From the NCBI GenBank assembly GCA_910588435.1, contig CAJUPL010000009.1, positions 1-55,090 on the forward strand: a stretch of 55,090 bases of DNA, in the 5' to 3' direction. Positions 8,018-15,527 of the stretch are shown in pieces; position 1 is the first letter of the stretch; each line of letters starts with the position of its first letter. Source of the stretch: an uncultured Eggerthellaceae bacterium. Lineage in GTDB: Bacteria; Actinomycetota; Coriobacteriia; Coriobacteriales; Eggerthellaceae. A program made the position numbers and the translations under genes. The notes under the pieces are model-generated. The model was not told the origin of the DNA. It saw nothing but the letters and a program-made list of their open reading frames with translations, and made no database searches.

Positions 8018-10423
8018 ATGCAAGAATCGGAACCCACAAGACAACTGGATCTTCCAGCTGGGCTCACCAGCCAGGAGGCTAGCGCGCTCACGGAAGCTGG
8101 CAAGGTCAACGTGAATGCGAACGTGAAGACGCGCTCGCTGGGCCAGATAGCGCGTGACAACATCTGCACGCTCTTCAACTTCGTGAACCTGGTGCTTGCG
8201 GTGCTGGTCTTCCTCACCGGCTCTTACAAGAACATGCTGTTCATGGTGATCATCGTGGTGAATGTGGCCATTGGCATCGTGCAGGAGCTGCGCTCCAAGC
8301 GCCTGACTGACAAGCTTGCCATAGTGATCACCTCGCATGTGGAAGCGGTGCGTGACGGGCATTTGGTTGAGATCCCCGTGGACGGCATCGTGGAGGGCGA
8401 CGTCATCCGCCTTGCGCGCGGAGATCAGGTGCCGGCGGACGCCATCGTGGCGAAGGGCAGCTGCAAGGCGAACGAGAGCCTGCTCACGGGTGAGAGCCGC
8501 TTGATCCCGAAAGCGGATGGGGATGAGCTGATGAGCGGCTCATTCATCAGCGAGGGCGTGGTGTTCGCGAAGGTGATCCATGTGGGTGCGGACAACTACG
8601 CAGCCAAGATCACGGCGGAGGCCAAGGGCCACAAGGCTGTGAACTCTGAGATCATGCGCTCTGTGAACGGCATCGTGAAGTATGTGAGCATCGCGCTGTT
8701 CCCAGTTGGCGCGCTCCTGTTCTCAAGCCAATTCTTCCTGCAAGGGGTGGACTGGCAAAGCGCCATCCTCTCCACCACTTCCGCGCTGGTGGGCATGATC
8801 CCCGAAGGGCTCATCCTGCTCACGTCAACCGTGCTGGCGCTGGCTGTCATCCGCCTTGCGCGCTATCAGGTGCTCGTGCAGCAGCTCTACTGCATAGAGA
8901 CGCTTGCGCGCGTGGACGTCCTCTGCCTTGACAAGACGGGCACCATCACATCCGGGCACATGCTGGTGACCGGCTTCAAGGCGTTAGACGGCGTTGATGA
9001 GGACCAGGTGCGCCAAGGATGCGCCGCCATTGCGCTTGCAGATGAGGACCCGAATGACACGGCCTTCGCAATACGCGCGCATTTCGCATCTGATGAGGAG
9101 GGCATGCTGCCGGATGTTGTGGGTGCGCGCCCCATCCCGTTCTCCTCTGAGACGAAGCTATCCGGCGTGGTGCTGGCAGACGGGCAAGCATACGCCATGG
9201 GCGCCACACAGTATGTGCTGGCAGACGCGCCTGATGAGCTTGCGAAGGTGCTCCCGAAAGCGGACGAGCTGGCGCAAGATTCGCGAGTGCTGCTCATCTG
9301 CAAGGTGCCTGGGTTCTCTGCTGACGGCCGCATAGAGGGTGTGCCCGCCCCGCTTGGCTTCGTGATGCTGGAAGATGAGATCAGGCCTACGGCTGCCCAG
9401 ACCATCGCCTACTTCAAGGAGCAGGGCGTTGACCTCAAGGTCATATCCGGCGATGACCCGCATACCGTGTCTGCCATTGCCCAGAAGGTGGGGATCCCGG
9501 GGGCGGACAGGTTCGTGGATTGCTCAACGCTCAACAGCCAAGAGGACATAGAGCGCGCTGTTGCGGAATATAGCGTGTTCGGCCGCGTTCGCCCTGAGCA
9601 GAAGAAGCAGTTCGTGGTGGCTATGCAGAAGGCGGGGCACACGGTTGCCATGACGGGCGACGGCGTGAACGACGTGCTGGCCTTGAAGGCTGCGGACTGC
9701 AGCGTTGCCATGGCGGCTGGATCGGATGCCGCGCGCAACGTGGCACAGCTGGTATTGGTGAACGATGACTTCGCATCCATGCCCGAGGTGGTTGCTGAAG
9801 GGCGCCGCTCCATCAACAACCTGCAGCGCTCCGCCTCGCTCTTCTTGGTGAAGACGCTCTTCTCCATCACCCTGGCGGTGCTCTTCATCTTCTTGCCGTG
9901 GCAGTACCCGTTCATGCCCATCCAGATGACGCTCATCAGCGCGTTCACCATCGGGTTGCCCTCGTTCGTGCTGGCGCTTGAGCCCAATCATGACCTGGTG
10001 CGCGGGCATTTCCTCAAGAACTGCGTGACGCGCTCGATCCCGGGCGCCATCTGCGTGATCGTGTCCCTGCTGATCACGAGCGTGGTGGGATACGGCGCGC
10101 TTGGCCTTGACTATGCGCAAGTGTCAACGCTCTGTGTGATGATCACGTCGCTCATAGGCGTCATGCTGGTGATCCGCCTGTCCATGCCTTATACGCCCCT
10201 TCGCGTGGCGCTCTTGGTGGTAGTGGTGGCAGGGCTTCTGCTTGGCATGAGCGTGTTCGGCTGGTTCTTCAGCATCGCTCCCATGACGGATGCCATGTGG
10301 TGGCTCTTCGCAGTGCTTGGCGTTGCTAACGTGATAGGCTTCCAGTTCATCTACAATGCCTTCGAGGGACACCATCGCAACAGCAAGGGGGATGCGAATG
10401 GCAAGACCCCGCAAGACGCATGA
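8018..10423 (+). CDS. CtpE-like P-type cation-transporting ATPase
   Basis: 801-residue P-type ATPase. Visible motifs: TGES in the actuator domain (about 157-160), DKTGT phosphorylation site with Asp305, and GDGVND at about 547-552. Transmembrane pairs flank the actuator, with a six-helix C-terminal membrane domain. There is no N-terminal heavy-metal-binding CxxC domain, and the arrangement and the sequence after GDGVND resemble mycobacterial CtpE, reported as a calcium transporter. The ion here is an inference. Divergent from the glycosyltransferase operon. TAATAT at 8005-8010 is 7 nt before the ATG, suggesting a nearly leaderless transcript. Its 3' end overlaps the alkA-like gene by 26 nt. 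Confidence 0.88.
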   Translation: MQESEPTRQLDLPAGLTSQEASALTEAGKVNVNANVKTRSLGQIARDNICTLFNFVNLVLAVLVFLTGSYKNMLFMVIIVVNVAIGIVQELRSKRLTDKLAIVITSHVEAVRDGHLVEIPVDGIVEGDVIRLARGDQVPADAIVAKGSCKANESLLTGESRLIPKADGDELMSGSFISEGVVFAKVIHVGADNYAAKITAEAKGHKAVNSEIMRSVNGIVKYVSIALFPVGALLFSSQFFLQGVDWQSAILSTTSALVGMIPEGLILLTSTVLALAVIRLARYQVLVQQLYCIETLARVDVLCLDKTGTITSGHMLVTGFKALDGVDEDQVRQGCAAIALADEDPNDTAFAIRAHFASDEEGMLPDVVGARPIPFSSETKLSGVVLADGQAYAMGATQYVLADAPDELAKVLPKADELAQDSRVLLICKVPGFSADGRIEGVPAPLGFVMLEDEIRPTAAQTIAYFKEQGVDLKVISGDDPHTVSAIAQKVGIPGADRFVDCSTLNSQEDIERAVAEYSVFGRVRPEQKKQFVVAMQKAGHTVAMTGDGVNDVLALKAADCSVAMAAGSDAARNVAQLVLVNDDFASMPEVVAEGRRSINNLQRSASLFLVKTLFSITLAVLFIFLPWQYPFMPIQMTLISAFTIGLPSFVLALEPNHDLVRGHFLKNCVTRSIPGAICVIVSLLITSVVGYGALGLDYAQVSTLCVMITSLIGVMLVIRLSMPYTPLRVALLVVVVAGLLLGMSVFGWFFSIAPMTDAMWWLFAVLGVANVIGFQFIYNAFEGHHRNSKGDANGKTPQDA

Positions 10424-11327
10424 TGTGAGCGCGGACGGCGTCATCACCGCATGCCTTGGCTATGAGCAGCCATACCGCTTCCCGGACCTGCTCAAGTTCT
10501 TTGGAGACCGCACTCTTGACGGCGTGGAGCTCATAGATGAGCGCTCTTATGCGCGCGCCGTTCGCTTGCCGCACCCGGAAGGTCCGGCAAGCAAGATGTG
10601 CGAAGGCTGGGTGCGCGTTGAGGATGACCCTCAGCAAGATCAGCTCATCGTCACCATGTCTGGGTCATTGGCGCTTGTGGAGCAAGAGGTCACAAGCCGC
10701 ATCCGTCATCAGTTCGATGTGGATAGCAGCCCTCACGTCATCTCAGATGTGCTGGCCAGCATGGTAGATGTCGTGAGCGGAACCCCTCAGCTGGGCACTC
10801 GCATGCCCGGGCGCTTCGATCCATTCGAGACGGCTTGTCGCGCCATCATCGGGCAGCAGGTCTCGGTCAAGGCAGCCAACTCCATGGCGGGTCGCATCGC
10901 GAACGCATTCGGCACGCCTGTTGACACGGGGATAGAGGGGCTGGAGCGCGTCTGGCCAACGCCCGCTGAGCTCTTGGATATCCCAGACTTGGTAAGCGCA
11001 TTCGGCACCCTTGGAGTCATCAAGAACAGGACGCGCGCCATCCAATCCGTTGCGCAGATGCTTGAGTCTGGGGAGCTGGACCTGGGGCCAGGGACTGACC
11101 CGGAGGAGCAGATGGAAGCGCTCATGTCCATCAAGGGGATAGGGCCATGGACAGCGAACTACATCGCCATGCGTGCGCTCGGGCACACAGATGCGTTCCT
11201 TGAGTCTGATGTTGGAGTGGCGCACGCGTTGCCTGACCTCACACCTAAGGAGCGTGCGGCATTGGCGGAGCAGTGGAGGCCGTGGAGAAGCTACGCGGTC
11301 ATCAACCTTTGGAACTCGTTGGATTGA
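10398..11327 (+). CDS. DNA-3-methyladenine glycosylase II (AlkA-like)
   Basis: 309 residues. An AlkA-type N-terminal domain (about 1-110) precedes an HhH-GPD glycosylase domain. The helix-hairpin-helix IKGIGPWTANY lies near residue 245, followed by FLESD, whose Asp is at the position of the catalytic Asp of AlkA. It would excise alkylated purines from DNA, starting base-excision repair. The start at 10398 has AAGGGGG 6 nt upstream; ATG at 10392 is too close to that site. It overlaps the ATPase gene and its stop overlaps the next reading frame, so it is translationally coupled to ogt. Unlike E. coli AdaA/AlkA fusions, no zinc-binding regulatory domain is present. Confidence 0.88.
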   Translation: MARPRKTHDVSADGVITACLGYEQPYRFPDLLKFFGDRTLDGVELIDERSYARAVRLPHPEGPASKMCEGWVRVEDDPQQDQLIVTMSGSLALVEQEVTSRIRHQFDVDSSPHVISDVLASMVDVVSGTPQLGTRMPGRFDPFETACRAIIGQQVSVKAANSMAGRIANAFGTPVDTGIEGLERVWPTPAELLDIPDLVSAFGTLGVIKNRTRAIQSVAQMLESGELDLGPGTDPEEQMEALMSIKGIGPWTANYIAMRALGHTDAFLESDVGVAHALPDLTPKERAALAEQWRPWRSYAVINLWNSLD

Positions 11328-11341
11328 TGGAAAGGGGAATC

Positions 11342-11875
11342 ATGCAGGTCTATTCAGAGTATGCGTCACCTATAGGGGATCTCACCATCGCCAGCAACGG
11401 CGAAGCTGTGGTGGGGCTATGGTTTGCCAAGCATCGCTACATGGATGAGGCGCTGAGCAAGGATGCCAAGCGTGCAGATGATGACCCGGTGCTGAAGCAG
11501 CTGGCAAACTGGCTGGATGCTTACTTCGCGAACAAGCGCCCGGCTATAGATGAGCTTCCGTTGGAACCGGCTGGCACTGATTTTAGGCAAGATGTCTGGC
11601 AGGCGCTCCGGCAGATCCCGTATGGGGAGACCGTCACGTACGGTGAGCTTGCAGAGGAGCTGCGCCGCACTCGGGGCAACGCCTCGCCGCGCTCTGTTGG
11701 CGGCGCTGTTGGGCATAATCCCGTGAGCATCGTGGTGCCGTGTCATAGGGTGGTTGGCGCGGACGGAAGCCTCACCGGTTTTGGCGGCGGCATAGATGCG
11801 AAGGTGGCGCTGCTCACGCATGAAGGGGTGGACATGAGCCGCTTCACCATCCCCACGAAGGGCACCGCACTGTAG
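11342..11875 (+). CDS. ogt: Methylated-DNA--protein-cysteine S-methyltransferase
   Basis: 177 residues; suicidal repair of O6-alkylguanine. The active-site PCHRV motif carries the acceptor Cys134, preceded by the Asn of the GHNPVSIVV segment; the N-terminal domain is short, as in Ogt rather than Ada. AAAGGGG sits before the ATG at 11342, 14 nt after the alkA-like stop; an ATG at 11327 overlapping that stop is the alternative. Pairing with the AlkA-like glycosylase makes a two-gene alkylation-repair unit. A module B repeat lies downstream. Confidence 0.92.
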   Translation: MQVYSEYASPIGDLTIASNGEAVVGLWFAKHRYMDEALSKDAKRADDDPVLKQLANWLDAYFANKRPAIDELPLEPAGTDFRQDVWQALRQIPYGETVTYGELAEELRRTRGNASPRSVGGAVGHNPVSIVVPCHRVVGADGSLTGFGGGIDAKVALLTHEGVDMSRFTIPTKGTAL

Positions 11876-11950
11876 GTTGCCGCCTTTGCTTCGGATGCCA
11901 AGAGGTGGTCAGACAGCTCGATCTGCATGCGATCAGGGTCTCAACGTTGC

Positions 11951-12082
11951 GGCAAGGCACGAGGACGGTGCCTTGCCCTACGTCCATCAGCAACCGATCC
12001 TCAGGTTGAATTCGCTTCCAACCAGAGCCTGTTTCTCAGGTTGACGTAGGGCACGCCATCGTTCTTATGGCGTGCCGCAACG
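11951..12082. repeat. Module B structured repeat, copy 2
   Basis: Between ogt and the feo operon. GGCAAGGCAC (11951-11960) pairs with GTGCCTTGCC (11968-11977); CCCTACGTC pairs with GACGTAGGG (12043-12051); GGCACGCCAT pairs with ATGGCGTGCC up to 12076. Relative to the copies at 382 and 26391, the last pair of the third stem is T-A instead of C-G on both sides, a compensatory change. Confidence 0.7.
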
Positions 12083-12204
12083 CGGCAACTCTGAGCGCTC
12101 GTTGATCCTCTTCCAAGAAAAAAGTAAACCGTGGGTTCCAATCTTGCTCATATGTGCTAACATCTCTTCGTTACCTATAGTTAACATTGTTGGTTGGAGG
12201 AGAG

Positions 12205-12486
12205 ATGCAGGACGTGATGACCATTGGAGCTTCCTCCGCTCCCGCGCAGGCGGCCAGCGTGACCATGCAGCAGATGCCCTTGACGTTCATGAGGCCTGGC
12301 GAGGAAGCGCGCATCATCAAGGTGCGCGGCAAAGGGGATGTCCATCATCACCTTGAGAACCTCGGCTTCGTGCAAGGTGCCAAGGTCAAAGTGATGGCTG
12401 AGCAGTCAGGGAACCTGATCGTCGAGGTCAAGGGGACTCAGGTTGCGCTTGACAAGGCCTCTGCGCAGAAGATCATCACAGGGTAG
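12205..12486 (+). CDS. feoA: FeoA-domain protein, first copy
   Basis: 93 residues. The C-terminal about 75 residues form an SH3-like FeoA domain (LENLGFVQGAKVKVM). FeoA proteins are small cytosolic partners of FeoB in ferrous iron uptake. The N-terminal about 20 residues are Ala/Met-rich and unlike the second copy. GGAGGAG lies just upstream of the ATG at 12205. It is first of four genes (feoA, feoA, feoB, Cys-rich peptide). The AT-rich region before it (12110-12200) has TAAC-N8-GTTA at about 12162-12177, a possible regulator site given the DtxR gene downstream. Confidence 0.88.
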   Translation: MQDVMTIGASSAPAQAASVTMQQMPLTFMRPGEEARIIKVRGKGDVHHHLENLGFVQGAKVKVMAEQSGNLIVEVKGTQVALDKASAQKIITG

Positions 12487-12497
12487 ATTGGAAGGAA

Positions 12498-12731
12498 ATG
12501 GCAGGGACAGATAACACCCTTCGCAATGTTGCCATCGGCGACACCGTGAAGGTAGTGAAGCTTACGGGGGATGGCGCCATCAAACGTCGCATCATGGATA
12601 TGGGCCTCACGCGCGGAACGGATGTCACCGTTCGCAAAGTGGCGCCTCTAGGGGATCCCATCGAAGTCACGGTCCGCGGGTTCGAGCTCTCCCTCCGCAA
12701 GGATGAGGCAGAGCACGTGCTGGTAGCCTAA
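12498..12731 (+). CDS. feoA: FeoA-domain protein, second copy
   Basis: 77 residues, essentially one FeoA SH3-like domain with the family's RRIMDMGLTRGTDVTV core and a closing hydrophobic strand. It starts 11 nt after the first feoA, with GGAAGG upstream. Two distinct FeoA proteins before FeoB occur in many anaerobes; they are assumed to act on FeoB's G domain. A terminator-like hairpin lies between this gene and feoB, which may lower feoB relative to feoA. Confidence 0.9.
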   Translation: MAGTDNTLRNVAIGDTVKVVKLTGDGAIKRRIMDMGLTRGTDVTVRKVAPLGDPIEVTVRGFELSLRKDEAEHVLVA

Positions 12732-12748
12732 GGGCTTCGCCGCAGAGG

Positions 12749-12773
12749 ATGCACCGAGCAAGGTGCATTTTTT
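12749..12773 (+). terminator. Terminator-like hairpin between feoA and feoB
   Basis: ATGCACC (12749-12755) pairs with GGTGCAT (12762-12768) around a 6-nt loop, followed by a run of six T. A second inverted repeat, AGTTACC (12783-12789) with GGTAACT (12794-12800), follows before the feoB start. Partial termination or attenuation inside the operon is inferred. Confidence 0.6.
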
Positions 12774-12836
12774 CGAAGGATGAGTTACCACAAGGTAACT
12801 GAGTTCAGCAGCAGAGCAAGGAAAGGAAAGAGGGGA

Positions 12837-15206
12837 ATGGGCATCAACATCGCGCTCGTCGGCAATCCCAATTGCGGCAAGACGACGCTATTCAATGACC
12901 TGACCGGTGCCAACCAATACACAGGCAACTGGCCGGGCGTCACGGTGGAGAAGAAGACGGGCAAGTACAGGCGCGAGAAGGACGTGTTGCTCACGGACTT
13001 GCCGGGTGTGTACTCGCTGTCACCGTATACGCCAGAAGAGGTGGTCACGCGTGACTTCCTCTTGAGCGATGAGCCGGACGTGGTGGTCAACATCGTTGAC
13101 GCCACCAACCTGGAGCGCAATCTGTACCTGACCACTCAGGTGCTGAACCTGGGGCTTCCAACGGTCGTGGCGCTCAACATGATGGACCTGATCGAGAAGA
13201 ACGGGGACACCATTGACACGGAGAAGCTCTCACGGGAGCTGGGGTGCCCCATCGTTGAGATCTCCGCGCTCAAGGGCAAGAACACGGCTGAGGTCATAGA
13301 GACGGCGAAGGCGTCCGCCAAGCAAGGCGTTGAGGCTGCAAGCAAGCTTCGCTTCTCTGATGACGTGGAGAGCGCGCTCAACAAGGTGATAGACATCCTT
13401 GGGGACGCGGTGGCTCCGCGCGAGCGCCGCTGGTTCGCCATCAAGTGCCTTGAGGGAGAGCCGCTGACGATCGACAGGCTGGACCTGAAGGCCACGCAGC
13501 TCTCTCAGATAGACGCCATTCGCGCCAGCGTTGAAGAGGCAGAGGACGATGACATCGAGTCCGTCCTCACCAATGAGCGCTATGACGCAATCACGGATGT
13601 GTGCGACGCATGCATCAAGAAGTCCGCGAAGGGGCTCACCACAACGCAGAAGATCGACCGAGTGGTCACGAACCGCGTGCTGGGCATCCCCATCTTCATC
13701 GTAGTGATGTTCGTGGTGTATTACTTCGCCGTCTCCCTGGGTGGCGGGATCGTCACTGACTGGGCGAACGACGGCATCTCAGGCGATGGCTGGCTCTACA
13801 CCGGCACTGAGCAGTACGAAGAGGCTGTTGGCGCTTGGGAAGATGAGATGGCTCTGGCTGAGGAATCCGGTGCGTCTGAGGCTGAGCTTGAGCTTCTGGC
13901 TGAGGAAGAGCCTGATCCTGCAAGCGGCGAATACGGCCTTTGGATCCCAGGTCTTTCCCCTGTGGTCACCGAAGCCATGGAGTCAGTGGATGCAGCACCG
14001 TGGCTGATCAGCCTTGTGGTTGACGGCATCATCGCTGGCGTTGGTGCTGTGATCGGGTTCATCCCGCAGCTGATCATCCTGTTCCTGTTCCTTGGATTCT
14101 TGGAAGGCTGCGGCTACATGGCGCGCGTTGCGTTCATCATGGACCGCATCTTCCGCCGCTTCGGCTTGTCCGGCAAGTCATTCATCCCGATGCTGATCGC
14201 ATCTGGTTGTGGCGTGCCGGCTGTCATGGCCACCAAGACCATCGAGAACGAGAAGGATCGCCGCATGACGATCATGACCACCACGATGATCCCGTGCGGT
14301 GCGAAGCTCCCGATCATCGCTTTGGTGTTCGGCGCTCTGTCCGGCACCTTCTTCGAGGACACCTGGTGGGTTGCGCCCATGTTCTACTTCTTGGGTCTGG
14401 CCGCCATCGTCGTCAGCTGCATCATGCTGAGGAAGCTGAAGACCTTCGCAGGGGAAGCTGCTCCGTTCATCATGGAGCTGCCGGCTTATCACCTGCCAAC
14501 GGTGAAGAACGTGCTGCTCTCCATGTGGGAGCGCGTGAAGGCCTACATCGTCAAGGCTGGAACGATCATCTTCCTGTCTTCCATCGTGATCTGGTTCCTC
14601 CTGAACTTCGGCGTGTACGAAGGCGCGTTCGGGCTCTTGGATCCTGAGATCGAGGACTACTACCAGTACAGCATCATGGCTGGCCTTGGCAGCGTGCTCT
14701 GCTGGATCTTCGCACCGCTCGGCTTCGGCAATTGGGAGGCAACTGTCACATCCATCACTGGCCTTGTGGCGAAGGAGAACGTGGTCGCTACGGTTGGCAT
14801 CATCACCAGCCTGGGCGAGGTTGGCGAGGACGATCCCACCATCTGGCTCAGCTTCGCGGAGATGATGGGCGGCACCAGCGTTGCGATCATGGCATTCTGT
14901 GCATTCAACCTGCTCTGCGCACCATGCTTCGCAGCCATCGGCGCCATCAGGAACCAGATGCGCTCTGCGAAGTGGACCTGGGCAGCCATCGGATACATGT
15001 GCGTGTTCGGCTGGGTGGTAGGGCTTGAGATCTACCAGCTGGGCGGGCTTGCCACTGGCGAGGTTGCGTTCAACTTCTGGACGGTCATCGCCATCATCCT
15101 CTTGGCGCTCATGCTCTTCCAGCTGTTCCGCCCGATGCCCAAGTACAACAAAGAGGCGAACGAGCGCGCTCAAGAGATCATCAACGCTGAGGGCGCGAAG
15201 GCCTAG
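12837..15206 (+). CDS. feoB: Ferrous iron transporter FeoB
   Basis: 789 residues. The N-terminal GTPase domain has G1 GNPNCGKTT (9-17), G3 DLPG and G4 NMMD; a helical GDI-type region follows, then the membrane domain with two Gate repeats. It takes up Fe(II) across the inner membrane. The start is placed at 12837, behind a purine-rich AAAGGAAAGAGGGG; an ATG at 12780 would add 19 residues but has GAAGG abutting it and sits within hairpins. An acidic extracytosolic insertion at about residues 312-372 (many Glu/Asp) separates the first membrane helix from the rest. The Cys-rich peptide gene follows after 25 nt. Confidence 0.95.
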   Translation: MGINIALVGNPNCGKTTLFNDLTGANQYTGNWPGVTVEKKTGKYRREKDVLLTDLPGVYSLSPYTPEEVVTRDFLLSDEPDVVVNIVDATNLERNLYLTTQVLNLGLPTVVALNMMDLIEKNGDTIDTEKLSRELGCPIVEISALKGKNTAEVIETAKASAKQGVEAASKLRFSDDVESALNKVIDILGDAVAPRERRWFAIKCLEGEPLTIDRLDLKATQLSQIDAIRASVEEAEDDDIESVLTNERYDAITDVCDACIKKSAKGLTTTQKIDRVVTNRVLGIPIFIVVMFVVYYFAVSLGGGIVTDWANDGISGDGWLYTGTEQYEEAVGAWEDEMALAEESGASEAELELLAEEEPDPASGEYGLWIPGLSPVVTEAMESVDAAPWLISLVVDGIIAGVGAVIGFIPQLIILFLFLGFLEGCGYMARVAFIMDRIFRRFGLSGKSFIPMLIASGCGVPAVMATKTIENEKDRRMTIMTTTMIPCGAKLPIIALVFGALSGTFFEDTWWVAPMFYFLGLAAIVVSCIMLRKLKTFAGEAAPFIMELPAYHLPTVKNVLLSMWERVKAYIVKAGTIIFLSSIVIWFLLNFGVYEGAFGLLDPEIEDYYQYSIMAGLGSVLCWIFAPLGFGNWEATVTSITGLVAKENVVATVGIITSLGEVGEDDPTIWLSFAEMMGGTSVAIMAFCAFNLLCAPCFAAIGAIRNQMRSAKWTWAAIGYMCVFGWVVGLEIYQLGGLATGEVAFNFWTVIAIILLALMLFQLFRPMPKYNKEANERAQEIINAEGAKA

Positions 15207-15231
15207 AGGCTACCTGTAAGGAGAACATGAA

Positions 15232-15417
15232 GTGAGCATCTCTACCATCATCATCTTGGCCATCATCTTGGTCTGCGCTGGGTTCGCGGTCTATCGCCTG
15301 GTCAAGCGAGGCATGTGCGACTGCGGGGACCACTGCGGCGATGGTGGCTGCAAGAAAGGGGGATGCTCACATTGCTCCTGCGCCGATGACATGGTGAAGC
15401 ACCTCTCCAAATTATGA
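15232..15417 (+). CDS. FeoB-associated Cys-rich membrane peptide
   Basis: 61 residues: one N-terminal membrane helix (about 5-23), then a short loop with seven or eight Cys and His residues (CDCGDHC, CKKGGCSHCSC). This matches the FeoB-associated Cys-rich membrane protein family found next to feoB; metal or redox coupling to FeoB is presumed, not proven. GTG start with AAGGAG 8 nt upstream. Its stop codon TGA lies inside a TGTCATTGACC palindrome. Confidence 0.88.
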   Translation: MSISTIIILAIILVCAGFAVYRLVKRGMCDCGDHCGDGGCKKGGCSHCSCADDMVKHLSKL

Positions 15418-15476
15418 CCTCTGAGGTCAATGACACTGCCCCGTGCGCAATGTCATTGACCTTTTTGGTCATATAT
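15412..15476. repeat. TGTCATTGACC palindrome, copy 2
   Basis: TATGACC and GGTCATA form the outer pair, GGTCAATGACA and TGTCATTGACC the inner pair; the loop contains CCCCGTGC. It overlaps the stop codon of the last feo-operon gene and precedes the ABC-F promoter, so it could serve as a hairpin at the end of the feo transcript. Confidence 0.75.
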
Positions 15477-15515
15477 CGAAGCGCGGCGGTTGCAACAGCA
15501 GCTGACGTGCGGTGA

Positions 15516-15521
15516 TATCAT
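15516..15521 (+). promoter_or_regulatory. -10 element (TATCAT) of a leaderless ABC-F transcript
   Basis: TATCAT ends exactly 6 nt before the ATG at 15528, so transcription would begin on the A of the start codon. No Shine-Dalgarno sequence is present. No convincing -35 element was seen. Confidence 0.5.
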
Positions 15522-15527
15522 CTTCCC

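Noticed and set aside
12110..12204. Riboswitch upstream of feoA
   Set aside because: No conserved riboswitch core was recognisable; only short inverted repeats and an AT-rich promoter-like region are visible.
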